Positions 1 through 6,943 of a stretch of 8,053 nt of DNA are shown here, piece by piece. The first letter of the stretch is position 1. Each line of letters begins with the position of its first letter. The DNA lies in contig CAYZKD010000022.1 in the NCBI GenBank assembly GCA_964479375.1, positions 1 to 8,053 of the forward strand, written 5' to 3'. This DNA is from CAYXTC01 sp964479375 (GTDB taxonomy: Bacteria; Patescibacteriota; Minisyncoccia; Minisyncoccales; GWA2-38-27). The position numbers and the translations under genes are program-made. The notes beneath the pieces are model-generated. The model ran no database searches. It saw only the letters and a list, made by a program, of their open reading frames with translations, and had not been told where the DNA came from.

Positions 1-93
1 GTTTTCACGACCTTTAATTCATCTTACCCTGTTCCAACTTCTTTAGTATACCCCGGACCCTATTTTTTTGAAAACCTGATCCGGTAAGAAATA

Positions 94-426
94 TTAGTTA
101 AAATAGTTTTCAATCCTATCTTTGTCTTCGCGGTTCTTATCTCCCTTAAAATATAATTCTATAAATTCTATTTCCTCTTTTTTCTCACTAAAAGCATAAA
201 TAATCCTTAGGGAGTCTCTCTTTAAATACAAACAAAAAAAGCGGGCTTTTACAATTTTCATTGATTCGGTCTTTGTGACAATTGTAAAATGCCTGCCTTT
301 TCCGAGAGGAAACTTAGTAACAATTTTTTTAAACAACTCTAGGTCTTTCCTGAGAGATTTGTATTTCTTAGACAGTCGCTTAAAATCCTTGTTAAAGTCG
401 TGCGTTCCTTTAAAGTTCATCCTCAT
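94..426 (-). CDS. RelE/ParE-superfamily toxin paired with an HTH-Panacea antitoxin
   Basis: Encodes 110 residues, very Lys/Arg-rich and the size of a type II toxin. The pattern resembles the RelE/ParE fold: a helical N-terminal half (about residues 9-36, with FKRLSKKYKSLRKDLELFKK), then beta strands (about 56-64, 72-79 and 86-93) ending in a motif ELYFKGDKNREDKDRI. That motif resembles the C-terminus of short RelE/ParE-like toxins ending in E-x-Y-x-K-G-x-K-x-x-E-D. Members of this superfamily cleave mRNA on the ribosome or poison gyrase; which applies here cannot be told. The gene follows the antitoxin gene and overlaps it by 17 nt, implying translational coupling. Two start codons are possible: ATG at 426, or ATG at 420. 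The second has AGAAG about 8 nt upstream and may be the true start. It ends in TAA at 94-96. Toxin identity is moderately sure; the target is unknown. Confidence 0.75.
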   Translation of the reverse strand: MRMNFKGTHDFNKDFKRLSKKYKSLRKDLELFKKIVTKFPLGKGRHFTIVTKTESMKIVKARFFCLYLKRDSLRIIYAFSEKKEEIEFIELYFKGDKNREDKDRIENYFN

Positions 427-1195
427 AACTTCTCACAGAATGGTCTTGGTCGCGATAAAAAACACTCTCATAATTGATAATCTCGCCGTCCTCGTGAATC
501 TCCCAAGGAATATCGCTATGAGAAAGATCTGTAAGGTCTGCTGCGTTCTTGTCAGAGAGTCTATTAATTACTCCGTCTATATGCTTGATTTCTCTTGCTG
601 TCAGTTTATCAAGGTTGGCTTTTCTTAAAGGCAAATATTTCTTTTGGTTATAGGAGAAATATTTGCTTCTTATGCGCTCCACCTCCTTGTCTCTTTCCAT
701 CTCCTTTATAATCTCTCCAAACTTTACGGGAGTAGGGCCGTAATGGTTTTTTATATACTTAGCTCCGGTAAGCTGTTCTTCAAATTCCTCATAAAAATCA
801 AAATCTATAAAATAGAGTATCTTATACAAAGCCGTTTCCCCTATATTAGCCTTAGCCCCCACCCTATCGAGAACATAAATTAATACTTCCTTAAATTTTT
901 GAACATTAACTCTGGGAAGTATCACCCGTATTTCTTCCTTTTCCCTATTCCCTCTCCTCTCTTTCTCTAAAACCACTTTCCTTTTTTTGGTCTCTTTCCT
1001 ATCCAAAAAGTCTTCTAACTTTAAGCTAAAAATGCTGGCAAGTTGTCTTGCCTCAGCTATTGTGATTTCCCTCTCTCCCCTCTCGATTTGGGCATAAGTG
1101 GGCCTAGACAAGCCAATTTCTTTTGCTAGGTATCCCTGGGAGAAATTGTTCTTTATTCTGAGATTTTTGATCTTTTTATACAGTTGGTCGGCCAT
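410..1195 (-). CDS. HTH-Panacea (DUF4065) antitoxin and autorepressor
   Basis: Encodes 261 residues in two parts. Residues about 4-62 form an XRE/Cro-type helix-turn-helix: LRIKNNFSQGYLAKEIGLSR is followed by a typical recognition helix (PTYAQIERGEREI) and the closing LASIFSLKLEDFLD. A charged linker (about 63-95, rich in K/R/E) joins it to residues about 99-250. That part matches the Panacea/DUF4065 (SocA-like) domain: KILYFIDFDFYEE, an HYGPTPVKF segment, and a late LSHSDIPWEI motif. Panacea domains are known to neutralise many unrelated toxins, and some carry an N-terminal HTH. Here the HTH would bind the inverted repeat just upstream to repress the operon, and the Panacea domain would neutralise the overlapping downstream toxin. 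The ATG at 1195 has no clear Shine-Dalgarno and lies only 13 nt from the -10 box. Domain calls are secure by motif; pairing is inferred from overlap. Confidence 0.88.
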   Translation of the reverse strand: MADQLYKKIKNLRIKNNFSQGYLAKEIGLSRPTYAQIERGEREITIAEARQLASIFSLKLEDFLDRKETKKRKVVLEKERRGNREKEEIRVILPRVNVQKFKEVLIYVLDRVGAKANIGETALYKILYFIDFDFYEEFEEQLTGAKYIKNHYGPTPVKFGEIIKEMERDKEVERIRSKYFSYNQKKYLPLRKANLDKLTAREIKHIDGVINRLSDKNAADLTDLSHSDIPWEIHEDGEIINYESVFYRDQDHSVRSYEDEL

Positions 1196-1208
1196 AATTC
1201 TTTAATCT

Positions 1209-1236
1209 ATTATAGCAATGTAAAGAAAGTTGTCAA
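1209..1236 (-). promoter_or_regulatory. Sigma70-type promoter of the Panacea toxin-antitoxin operon
   Basis: On the minus strand a perfect -35 TTGACA (1231-1236) and a perfect -10 TATAAT (1209-1214) are separated by 16 nt. Only 13 nt separate the -10 from the ATG at 1195. Transcription would therefore start about 6 nt before the start codon, giving a nearly leaderless mRNA. That fits the lack of a Shine-Dalgarno sequence. Confidence 0.85.
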
Positions 1237-1260
1237 TACTAGGCGTCAATATTCTTTACA
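1219..1260. repeat. 9-bp inverted repeat around the Panacea operon promoter (putative operator)
   Basis: TGTAAAGAA (1219-1227) and TTCTTTACA (1252-1260) are perfect inverted copies with 24 nt between them. One arm sits in the promoter spacer and the other upstream of the -35 element. A direct repeat GTCAATA (1232-1238 and 1245-1251, 13 bp apart) lies between the arms. The placement suits autorepression by the antitoxin's HTH domain. Binding is inferred, not shown. Confidence 0.65.
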
Positions 1261-1289
1261 ATAAAAAGCTATCTGGCGCTACCAACTAA

Positions 1290-4200
1290 CTACTTCTCGG
1301 GAGTTGAGGTGGCCGAGGTAATATCTTTTGAAGAATCAAGAGGAGTAGAAGAGGCGGTTTTGGTAGAGCTTGCGCCCCTGCCCTCCATCAGAGGCTCTGC
1401 TGGCTTGTCAAATTCGGGCGTAGAAGTAGAGTTCTTAGAATCTGTGGGGTTATCACCCTCAAGACCCGCCTCTTTTTCGGGAGTAGAGCTGGCATTTGTT
1501 TCCAAGGCAATACCGCCAGAATCTTTGGAAGGAGTGCTGCTGGCAGAAGATCCGCCAGATCCATTATTAATATCTTCTTCTTTTGCCTTAACCTCCAGCG
1601 CCATACAAGAGCCATCGTCTATGGTTGCCTCAGGATTATAATTAAACGCCCTAGGGTTAGTGCATCCCCTTATGTCATATTCACAAGAGTTGTCGTCCGT
1701 TGTGGCTTCAGGGTCGTAATTCTCTGCTTCAGGATCCGTACACCCCTCTATCTCGTAATTGCAGAAGCCATTATTTTTTTCGGCCTCGGGATCGTAATTT
1801 ACGGCTTCGGGGTCTGTGCATCCTTTTGTTTTCTCGGGACCCTCACCAAAAGCCTTTAACTCTATCTTGTTTTCACTTTTAATTACGAAATAGACATGTT
1901 CTTTCCCAGCCGCAAAAGAGGATAAGAAGGACCCTGAAATGTCCATTCTTTCAAGAGAATTATGATTATTTCCAAAAAGCTCCAATCTCTCCCCTATAAG
2001 ACGATATTTCCACTCCTTATCATAAACTTTTCTTCCAGCTAAAATCTTGCCCTGGGGACCTATTAAAATATCTTTTCCGAAAGACAGGCTTTTTTCTGTT
2101 CCTGATTCCCAAACAATATCACCGCCCTGATTATACTCTCTCATTTTGGAAACTTTCTGACGAATCTGCATTCCCCAAGACCACCCCTGAAATTCTCCCC
2201 AGCTGTCAGTAATAATTATTCTGTTGTCAGAAAAAATCTTGGGAATACGGATGCTTCCATCCGTTGCCTTCTCGCCTTCCCACAACTTATTGCCTTCTGG
2301 GTCGTAAGACCTAAGGGTACGGGACACATGACCGGCCCAAGGGCTGCCAACAACAAGATATATATTTCCGCTCTCCCCCATGGCGGGAGATGTAGCGTCA
2401 TAATTGAGGGGGGAATGCCATTTAATGCTTCCGTCTATTGGATTATAGGCGTAGAGAGCGCCTTTACGAGCATCTTGAAAATTCTTAAATCCCGTCCAGG
2501 AGACATAGATTGTCCCGTCTTCCCCTATAGCAGGGCCAAAGCGGGCCGATCCTCCCCTGGAAACGCCTTCGTTTTTCCAATTAAGATTGCCCCGAGAGTC
2601 AACGCTATAGAGATAATCATGGTCTGTGAAATATATATTGTGATAGTCGCCTACTGCGATTTTTGAAACCCATTTTTCTTGCCCTGTGTTAAATACCCAC
2701 TTCTCTTTTCCTTCAGAATCAAGGGCGTAAACAAATCCCTTGAAGGTAGGGATATATATTGTTCCGTCAGAACCCACAGCCGGAGCATAAGGGTAATCTT
2801 CTTCTATTTCATATACCCACTCTTTCCTCCCCTCGGAACTAATAGCAAAAAGCTTCCCTTTATCCCCCTCGGTGCTTTCTCTTAAAGCATAATAAATATC
2901 CTTTCCTATTATTGGCTGATGGGTCCCATATATTTTTCTATCAGAGATAGAATCCTCTAAAGCCACGCTCCATTTCTCCTCTAGATTCTCTGGAATCTCA
3001 TACCTGCTTCTTCCTGTGTTTTGAGCATTCTGCTGAACCATAGGCCAGTCAAATACCTCCGATGGAGAAGGAAGATAAGTCTCTCCTTTGGAGTTAGTGG
3101 GAGTAGGATTATCTCTAATTTCAAAATCAAAACTGTTAAAGTTTGTATCTTGATATTGGGAATCGGATATTCTGTTCAAACTCTTTCCCCCCGGGGCAGG
3201 ATCGCAGCTTTCACCTTCTTTTACAGAAACATCTCCCCAGCCCACAGCGTCTATCCTGCCCGACTCGGCCTCTTCTGAGGTCTTCTCTTTGGGATCCCAA
3301 GGGAATACAGCCAAACTGCCCTCAGAATTACCTAACTGAGAAGAGGAGTAAACCTGCCAGTCGCTGGCAGGATTTCCCAAAACATCGGGGTAGCCCTTAA
3401 AACCTATTAAATAATATCCTTTGGCCGGGATGGTAGAACTGGCAGAAAACTGCTTGTTGCGGTAAGGATCATTCCACTCTTTTCGAGAAGAAGGGTAATA
3501 AGAAAAATACCAATCTGAAATATCAATATCTTCCTCTTTCGGGTTATAAAGCTCTACGAACTCCTTTTCTCCAAGTTGAACTTCTGAAATAACTACGTGG
3601 TCTAAGGGTTTTATCTCCGGTCTAACAACCAACTCAACCTCCACCCTCTCTTCAAGATCCCCTGCTGAGAAGACAATGTCTGCAGAATAAATGTCAGGAG
3701 ACAAACCAGAATAATCAACCGAAACATTAACATCTTGAGAACTAGTAGCAGAAACAGGGCTTATCTCAAGCCAAGTTACCGCAGGGGAAGAGCTGGCTGT
3801 CCATCCCAGTTCCTGTTCTCCGATATCTACGCTAATTGTTTTTGTTGAAGAAGCCGCTTTCCCTTTATCAATCTCAAAATTAAGTTTCTGAGGAGAAACT
3901 TCTAAAAAGGGCTCTGGTTCAGGCTCAGGCTCGGGCTCGGGCTCAGGCTCGGGCTCGGGCTCCGGCTCGGGCTCGGGAGGAGAGCTATTTTCTTCTTTCG
4001 GAGTCCCTTTTATTGCGCCGCCCTCCCCGGAAAAGGTATGCCAGATCAAGTCCGGCCCCCTTTCCATGGTTTTTCTATCTCCGCTATCTCCCGCAGGCCA
4101 TTCGGGGTCAGCCTCAACTTTGTCTTGAAGCCGGCAGTTATCATCAAAGAGATAAAGAGCCTCATCTGTATTATTCAAGTCCCATTTATAAATATGGTCA

Positions 4201-5810
4201 GCTGAAATTCCAGGCACCGAATCGTCATTTGTTCTCTCTAAGAGATAAAGCTCTCCCGGCTCAAGATCTTTAGAATCTAAGATCTCTTGTATCTGCTTCG
4301 CCTTATCTATAATCTGCCATCCGGAAAGATCAACTGTTTCTTCTGAAATATTCTTTAACTCAATCCACTCATCAGCAGAAGAGACGTCAGTTCCCATCCA
4401 TGCTATCTCGTTAAGAATTATCCTTTCCCTTTCCGGGGCCTCATCTGAAATGCTGCAATAACTAGGCTCCGAAGAGGTCCCTCTCCCGCCTTCACCACCC
4501 TCATCTTCCTCTTCCCCCTCTTCTTCATCCTCCTCTTCTTCCTGGGTTCTCCCCTCTTTTTTGTCCTTCATCTCCTCAATCCTATCTCTTAATATACTAA
4601 TCCTTTCCAGAAGATCGTCTATTGCTTCTTTCTTTCTATTCTCATCCACCCTCGTTTCCGAGGGTTCAGGAGAAGAGTCTTCTACCTCCTTTTCTTCCTC
4701 TTCTTCTTCCTCGCCTACTTTTTCTTCCTGCTCCCCCTCTTCTTTTTCCTCTCTTTCTAATTCATCTTCTTCCTTGTTCCCGGACAGATCTTCTTTTGGT
4801 TCTTCTCCATCGTAAAAAACCATCTCCGGTGTCACGGTTGCCTTAAAGGGATTAAGTTTAGAAAAAAGACTTTTTATCCCATCAAAGGCGTCCTTCCCCA
4901 TTTCTTTAGCAACATCCCATACCTCGGGGAAGATATCCCCTGCTTTTTCCCCTAATTTGCCAAGCGCAATCTGACCTTTCTTAAGTTTATCTATGTATTT
5001 TTCAAAAATGCCGGGCTCTTTAAAACTGAACTCTGGCACTGGTTTATCAAAAATATAGTTAAATTTTGGACCTTCTACCCATTTATATGAACCGTATTGA
5101 TTTTTCTCTACTACACCCTCTATCTCGAGTATAAAAGGAGGAAGTTCTTCTATCCCTCCCTCCCATTGAAATCCTGCCGTAGGAGAAGGCAATTTTATTT
5201 CCTCCGATGAATAAATATTAATTATTACTCTAGCTTGCTGTGCATCTTTTTGGCTGTATATTATAATATTTTGGAAATTCACCTTAATAGAATAATAAGA
5301 AGCGGGGAGATTGCTACCCGCTACTCTTACCTCATTCTGTAAAAGCCACTCCATCACATACTCTTTTGCTTTTTCTACTGACAATTTTTCAATCTCGTCT
5401 AGGGCTTTTTTGATAATTGTAGAAGAGTCCCCTCCCCAAACAACCGCCACCACCTTTGCTCCCCCCTTAATAAGCTCCTTGCTTACCTCTTTCGGAAATT
5501 CAAAAAGTAAATAATCGTATAGGTCTCTCCGTATACCCTTCTCAACCAATCTCAAAATAATTTCTTTCTCGAGCAATCTGTCTCCCCCTCTCACCGTTAC
5601 CCCCATCCACTCGTTTCTTAGGCTTTGTAGAAAAGAAAGGAATATCTTTTTCCCGTCTTTCTCTTCTAATTTAATCTTCTCGGGATTATCAATTAATTCT
5701 CCAGGGATTAATTCTTCAGCTAAAATAAGTTTAGGCAAAAACAAAACTCCTACTATAAGAAATAGTAGAAAAATAGAAGAATATTTTTTTGTTAGTCCAA
5801 AAAAAACCAC
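1290..5810 (-). CDS. Giant secreted protein: lamin-tail, BACON-like, lamin-tail, PQQ propeller, Cys repeats
   Basis: Encodes 1506 residues. Residues 1-31 are a signal peptide or anchor (KK, hydrophobic stretch, LILA/EE). Residues 32-330 are unrecognised mixed alpha/beta. Residues 337-447 are strongly acidic with a likely coiled coil (about 391-415). A lamin-tail domain (LTD) spans about 460-605 (IILNEIAWMG, DEWIELKN, VDLSGWQI). A (PE)11 linker is at 612-634. A BACON-like beta-sandwich covers 636-730 (LGWTASSS, VTWLEISP, VDYSGLSPDIYSADI). A second LTD is at about 737-905 (VVISEVQLG, FVELYNP, DISDW). A PQQ-type beta-propeller runs about 919-1320, opening with DWPMVQQNAQNTGRS and repeating 'APAVGSDGTIY...YALDSEGKEKW' blades. 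Three 26-residue Cys repeats (1330-1402) and an SSTP-rich tail follow. The start is GTG at 5810 with no Shine-Dalgarno; no ATG or TTG lies in frame before the upstream stop. There is no C-terminal anchor or LPXTG, so attachment is unknown. The role is probably surface adhesion or scaffolding; no catalytic motif was seen. Confidence 0.93.
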   Translation of the reverse strand: MVFFGLTKKYSSIFLLFLIVGVLFLPKLILAEELIPGELIDNPEKIKLEEKDGKKIFLSFLQSLRNEWMGVTVRGGDRLLEKEIILRLVEKGIRRDLYDYLLFEFPKEVSKELIKGGAKVVAVVWGGDSSTIIKKALDEIEKLSVEKAKEYVMEWLLQNEVRVAGSNLPASYYSIKVNFQNIIIYSQKDAQQARVIINIYSSEEIKLPSPTAGFQWEGGIEELPPFILEIEGVVEKNQYGSYKWVEGPKFNYIFDKPVPEFSFKEPGIFEKYIDKLKKGQIALGKLGEKAGDIFPEVWDVAKEMGKDAFDGIKSLFSKLNPFKATVTPEMVFYDGEEPKEDLSGNKEEDELEREEKEEGEQEEKVGEEEEEEEKEVEDSSPEPSETRVDENRKKEAIDDLLERISILRDRIEEMKDKKEGRTQEEEEDEEEGEEEDEGGEGGRGTSSEPSYCSISDEAPERERIILNEIAWMGTDVSSADEWIELKNISEETVDLSGWQIIDKAKQIQEILDSKDLEPGELYLLERTNDDSVPGISADHIYKWDLNNTDEALYLFDDNCRLQDKVEADPEWPAGDSGDRKTMERGPDLIWHTFSGEGGAIKGTPKEENSSPPEPEPEPEPEPEPEPEPEPEPEPFLEVSPQKLNFEIDKGKAASSTKTISVDIGEQELGWTASSSPAVTWLEISPVSATSSQDVNVSVDYSGLSPDIYSADIVFSAGDLEERVEVELVVRPEIKPLDHVVISEVQLGEKEFVELYNPKEEDIDISDWYFSYYPSSRKEWNDPYRNKQFSASSTIPAKGYYLIGFKGYPDVLGNPASDWQVYSSSQLGNSEGSLAVFPWDPKEKTSEEAESGRIDAVGWGDVSVKEGESCDPAPGGKSLNRISDSQYQDTNFNSFDFEIRDNPTPTNSKGETYLPSPSEVFDWPMVQQNAQNTGRSRYEIPENLEEKWSVALEDSISDRKIYGTHQPIIGKDIYYALRESTEGDKGKLFAISSEGRKEWVYEIEEDYPYAPAVGSDGTIYIPTFKGFVYALDSEGKEKWVFNTGQEKWVSKIAVGDYHNIYFTDHDYLYSVDSRGNLNWKNEGVSRGGSARFGPAIGEDGTIYVSWTGFKNFQDARKGALYAYNPIDGSIKWHSPLNYDATSPAMGESGNIYLVVGSPWAGHVSRTLRSYDPEGNKLWEGEKATDGSIRIPKIFSDNRIIITDSWGEFQGWSWGMQIRQKVSKMREYNQGGDIVWESGTEKSLSFGKDILIGPQGKILAGRKVYDKEWKYRLIGERLELFGNNHNSLERMDISGSFLSSFAAGKEHVYFVIKSENKIELKAFGEGPEKTKGCTDPEAVNYDPEAEKNNGFCNYEIEGCTDPEAENYDPEATTDDNSCEYDIRGCTNPRAFNYNPEATIDDGSCMALEVKAKEEDINNGSGGSSASSTPSKDSGGIALETNASSTPEKEAGLEGDNPTDSKNSTSTPEFDKPAEPLMEGRGASSTKTASSTPLDSSKDITSATSTPEK
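1605..1823 (-). repeat. Three tandem 26-residue GCTDPxAxNYdPEA...C repeats in the surface protein
   Basis: Residues 1330-1350, 1356-1376 and 1382-1402 share the pattern G-C-T-[DN]-P-x-A-x-N-Y-[DN]-P-E-A-x-x-[DN]-[DN]-x-x-C, with an exact 26-residue period. Each unit carries two cysteines 19 residues apart, suggesting one disulfide per unit. Such repeats are often seen near the C-termini of secreted bacterial proteins. Metal binding through the Asp/Asn residues is possible but unproven. Confidence 0.9.
3909..3977 (-). repeat. (Pro-Glu)11 linker coded by a 6-bp DNA repeat
   Basis: Residues 612-634 alternate Pro and Glu. On the plus strand the DNA is a run of GGCTCG/GGCTCA hexamers with third-position variation. 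It forms a stiff acidic spacer between the first lamin-tail domain and the BACON-like domain. The tandem hexamer array is prone to length change by replication slippage, always in frame. Confidence 0.93.
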
Positions 5811-5897
5811 AAAAATATAAAAAAATAAGACGCCCCGGATTTGTTTTTGTATTTCTTTTTAAAAGAACTGGGAAGAACTATTCAGGCCGAGAAAGAG

Positions 5898-6533
5898 CTA
5901 TTTGCTAATCTCTACGGTCTCCATAATATTATTAAATTCTTCTATACATTTCTCCGATCCGATAAAACCGGTTGAAAAAGTATAAACTGTCTGGCCAACA
6001 GGAATTTCCACATCTATAAGAGTAACTTTACTCTCTGCTGAATAAATCCTTTTTATTCCATCCTTTCCGCCTACAACAATAGATTCACTCTGAGGATTTT
6101 CGCTTTCGCCTTCAACCCCTGGGTTTTCTTTTAAGTGTTGGGCTTCTTTTCTAAGATCGTCTGCGAAAGTAGTCACGTCAGGATTAACATCCTGGCTGTT
6201 ATAAATCTCTATAGCCATCCCACAAGCACCTTTTTCTTTCGCGCTTTTTATAAAATTATCACCCACTTGGTGATCAAAGAGATATATTGCTGTACCAAAA
6301 GCTAAATCTTTTTGAGTTCTCCACCCCTCTGGCACTCTAACCCTTAACCCCTCGCTCAGACAAACAACGAATTTTCCCTCAGAACTTTCTATAACCTCAA
6401 ATTTACCAGCTTCCACAAACTCGTTTTTGTAAACAAAATTATTATCTTTTTTATTCAATAAAAAAAGGCCTCCGGCTACAATAACTAGGGCTAAAACAAG
6501 TAAAAATATAAGGAGTTTTCTTTTTTTGACCAT
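5898..6533 (-). CDS. Membrane-anchored extracytoplasmic protein, PsbP/DUF1795-like in pattern
   Basis: Encodes 211 residues. The N-terminus MVKKRK is followed by a hydrophobic segment (about residues 7-26), giving a single-pass anchor with the rest outside the cytoplasm. The exported part has a short beta-rich domain. Its elements are VRVPEGW (66-72), an acidic low-complexity loop (about 136-150), GGKDGIKRIYS (155-165), VEIPVGQTVYTFSTGF (175-190) and a closing helix EEFNNIMETVEI. This order resembles PsbP/DUF1795-like proteins of bacterial envelopes, but only weakly, and I do not claim a function. Cys58, Cys104 and Cys196 could form a disulfide. There is no lipobox. It lies 87 nt upstream of the giant surface protein gene in the same direction, with no terminator between, so co-transcription is likely and the two may work together. 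The ATG has no Shine-Dalgarno. Confidence 0.85.
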   Translation of the reverse strand: MVKKRKLLIFLLVLALVIVAGGLFLLNKKDNNFVYKNEFVEAGKFEVIESSEGKFVVCLSEGLRVRVPEGWRTQKDLAFGTAIYLFDHQVGDNFIKSAKEKGACGMAIEIYNSQDVNPDVTTFADDLRKEAQHLKENPGVEGESENPQSESIVVGGKDGIKRIYSAESKVTLIDVEIPVGQTVYTFSTGFIGSEKCIEEFNNIMETVEISK

Positions 6534-6559
6534 AAAAAATAACGAAAGGATAATAGTAT

Positions 6560-6588
6560 ATTCTACAGGCTAGGTCGTTTTGTTTCAA
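6560..6588 (-). promoter_or_regulatory. Promoter of the membrane/surface protein operon
   Basis: On the minus strand, -35 TTGAAA (6583-6588), a 17-nt spacer and -10 TAGAAT (6560-6565) precede the ATG at 6533. The predicted leader is about 20 nt. The -35 overlaps the edge of the 27-bp repeat copy at 6584-6610. A second AT-rich box, TATACT, overlaps the -10 region. Confidence 0.7.
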
Positions 6589-6610
6589 ATAAAACCTGTG
6601 GAAAACTCAA
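6584..6610. repeat. 27-bp dispersed repeat, copy A
   Basis: It matches 7349-7375 in the same orientation at 25 of 27 positions, with 21 consecutive identical bases at 6590-6610. The core holds CCTGTGGAAAACTCAA. Its complement contains TTTTCCACA, one base from the DnaA box consensus TTATCCACA. This copy lies between the RelE operon terminator and the promoter of the 211-residue protein gene. Confidence 0.9.
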
Positions 6611-6651
6611 TTTCAAAATCTGGTTGGAGTGTCTGCAAGACTATGTCCTTT

Positions 6652-6685
6652 TTAAACAAATTGTGGGAGGCCCGTCCTCCCACAA
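6652..6685 (-). terminator. Intrinsic terminator of the YefM/RelE-like operon
   Basis: A perfect 10-bp stem, TTGTGGGAGG (6661-6670) with CCTCCCACAA (6676-6685), closes a 5-nt loop. On the minus strand it is followed by the T-rich run TTTGTTTAAA. It starts 7 nt after the toxin stop codon. The same hairpin with its loop reversed recurs at 7402-7424, so it may also belong to a dispersed repeat family. Confidence 0.75.
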
Positions 6686-6691
6686 TATTTA

Positions 6692-6943
6692 TTATTTATA
6701 CGCCCCTTGCCGATGACCGATTCTGATTATAAACACGATACGCCTCTTTTTGTCTATTTTGTAAATGATCCTGTAGGGATAAACCTTAAAAGAATACAGC
6801 CCCTCTAGTTTCCCTTTAAGGGCCTTGCCTTCTTTCGGCTCTTTCCTCAAACCTAAAAGAGCTGCGACAATCCGCAGCTCATGCTTTTTTGCTATACTTC
6901 TAAGATCTTTTTCCGCTTTTTTTCTTAGAACTACCTCGTACAT
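6692..6943 (-). CDS. RelE/ParE-family toxin
   Basis: Encodes 83 residues, a normal length for RelE/ParE toxins. The helical N-terminal half (KKAEKDLRSIAKKHELRIVAALLGL, residues 8-32) is followed by the conserved LKGKLEGLYSFKVYPYRIIYKID (42-64). The C-terminus is IIRIGHRQGAYK (72-83). The arginines in YPYRIIY and IGHRQGAY and the terminal Tyr match the RelE-type pattern, in which basic residues and a Tyr support ribosome-dependent mRNA cleavage. A ParE-like gyrase target is not excluded. The gene starts inside the antitoxin gene, with a 44-nt overlap. AAGGAT lies about 10 nt before the ATG as a weak Shine-Dalgarno, so coupling to antitoxin translation is likely. A hairpin terminator follows directly. 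No disrupting mutation is seen, so it appears functional. Confidence 0.9.
   Translation of the reverse strand: MYEVVLRKKAEKDLRSIAKKHELRIVAALLGLRKEPKEGKALKGKLEGLYSFKVYPYRIIYKIDKKRRIVFIIRIGHRQGAYK

Noticed and set aside
1..87. Plus-strand frame open from the left edge to a TAA at 85-87, possibly the tail of a convergent gene
   Set aside because: Only 28 codons, no recognisable motif, and such an open length is not rare by chance; the sequence left of the window would decide.
23..88. CTTACC/GGTAAG and CCGGA/TCCGG inverted repeats after the Panacea-paired toxin gene as a terminator
   Set aside because: Stems are only 5-6 bp with long loops and no T-run follows on the minus strand.
275..628. Plus-strand open frame of 117 codons
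   Set aside because: It lies antisense to the toxin and the Panacea antitoxin genes, which both show clear family motifs; no ribosome binding site or family signature.
3901..3980. Hexamer array as a CRISPR-like or regulatory repeat
   Set aside because: There are no spacers and the array is in frame as Pro-Glu codons in a clear linker.
4561..4846. Two plus-strand open frames, one Ser-rich and one Leu/Pro-rich
   Set aside because: They are the complement of the Glu-rich coding tract; GAA/GAG repeats read backwards give TTC/CTC/TCT codons.
5811..5897. Separate promoter for the giant surface protein gene
   Set aside because: Only AT-rich runs and small repeats (TTCTTTT/AAAAGAA, AAGAACT twice) are seen; no -35/-10 pair with usable spacing.
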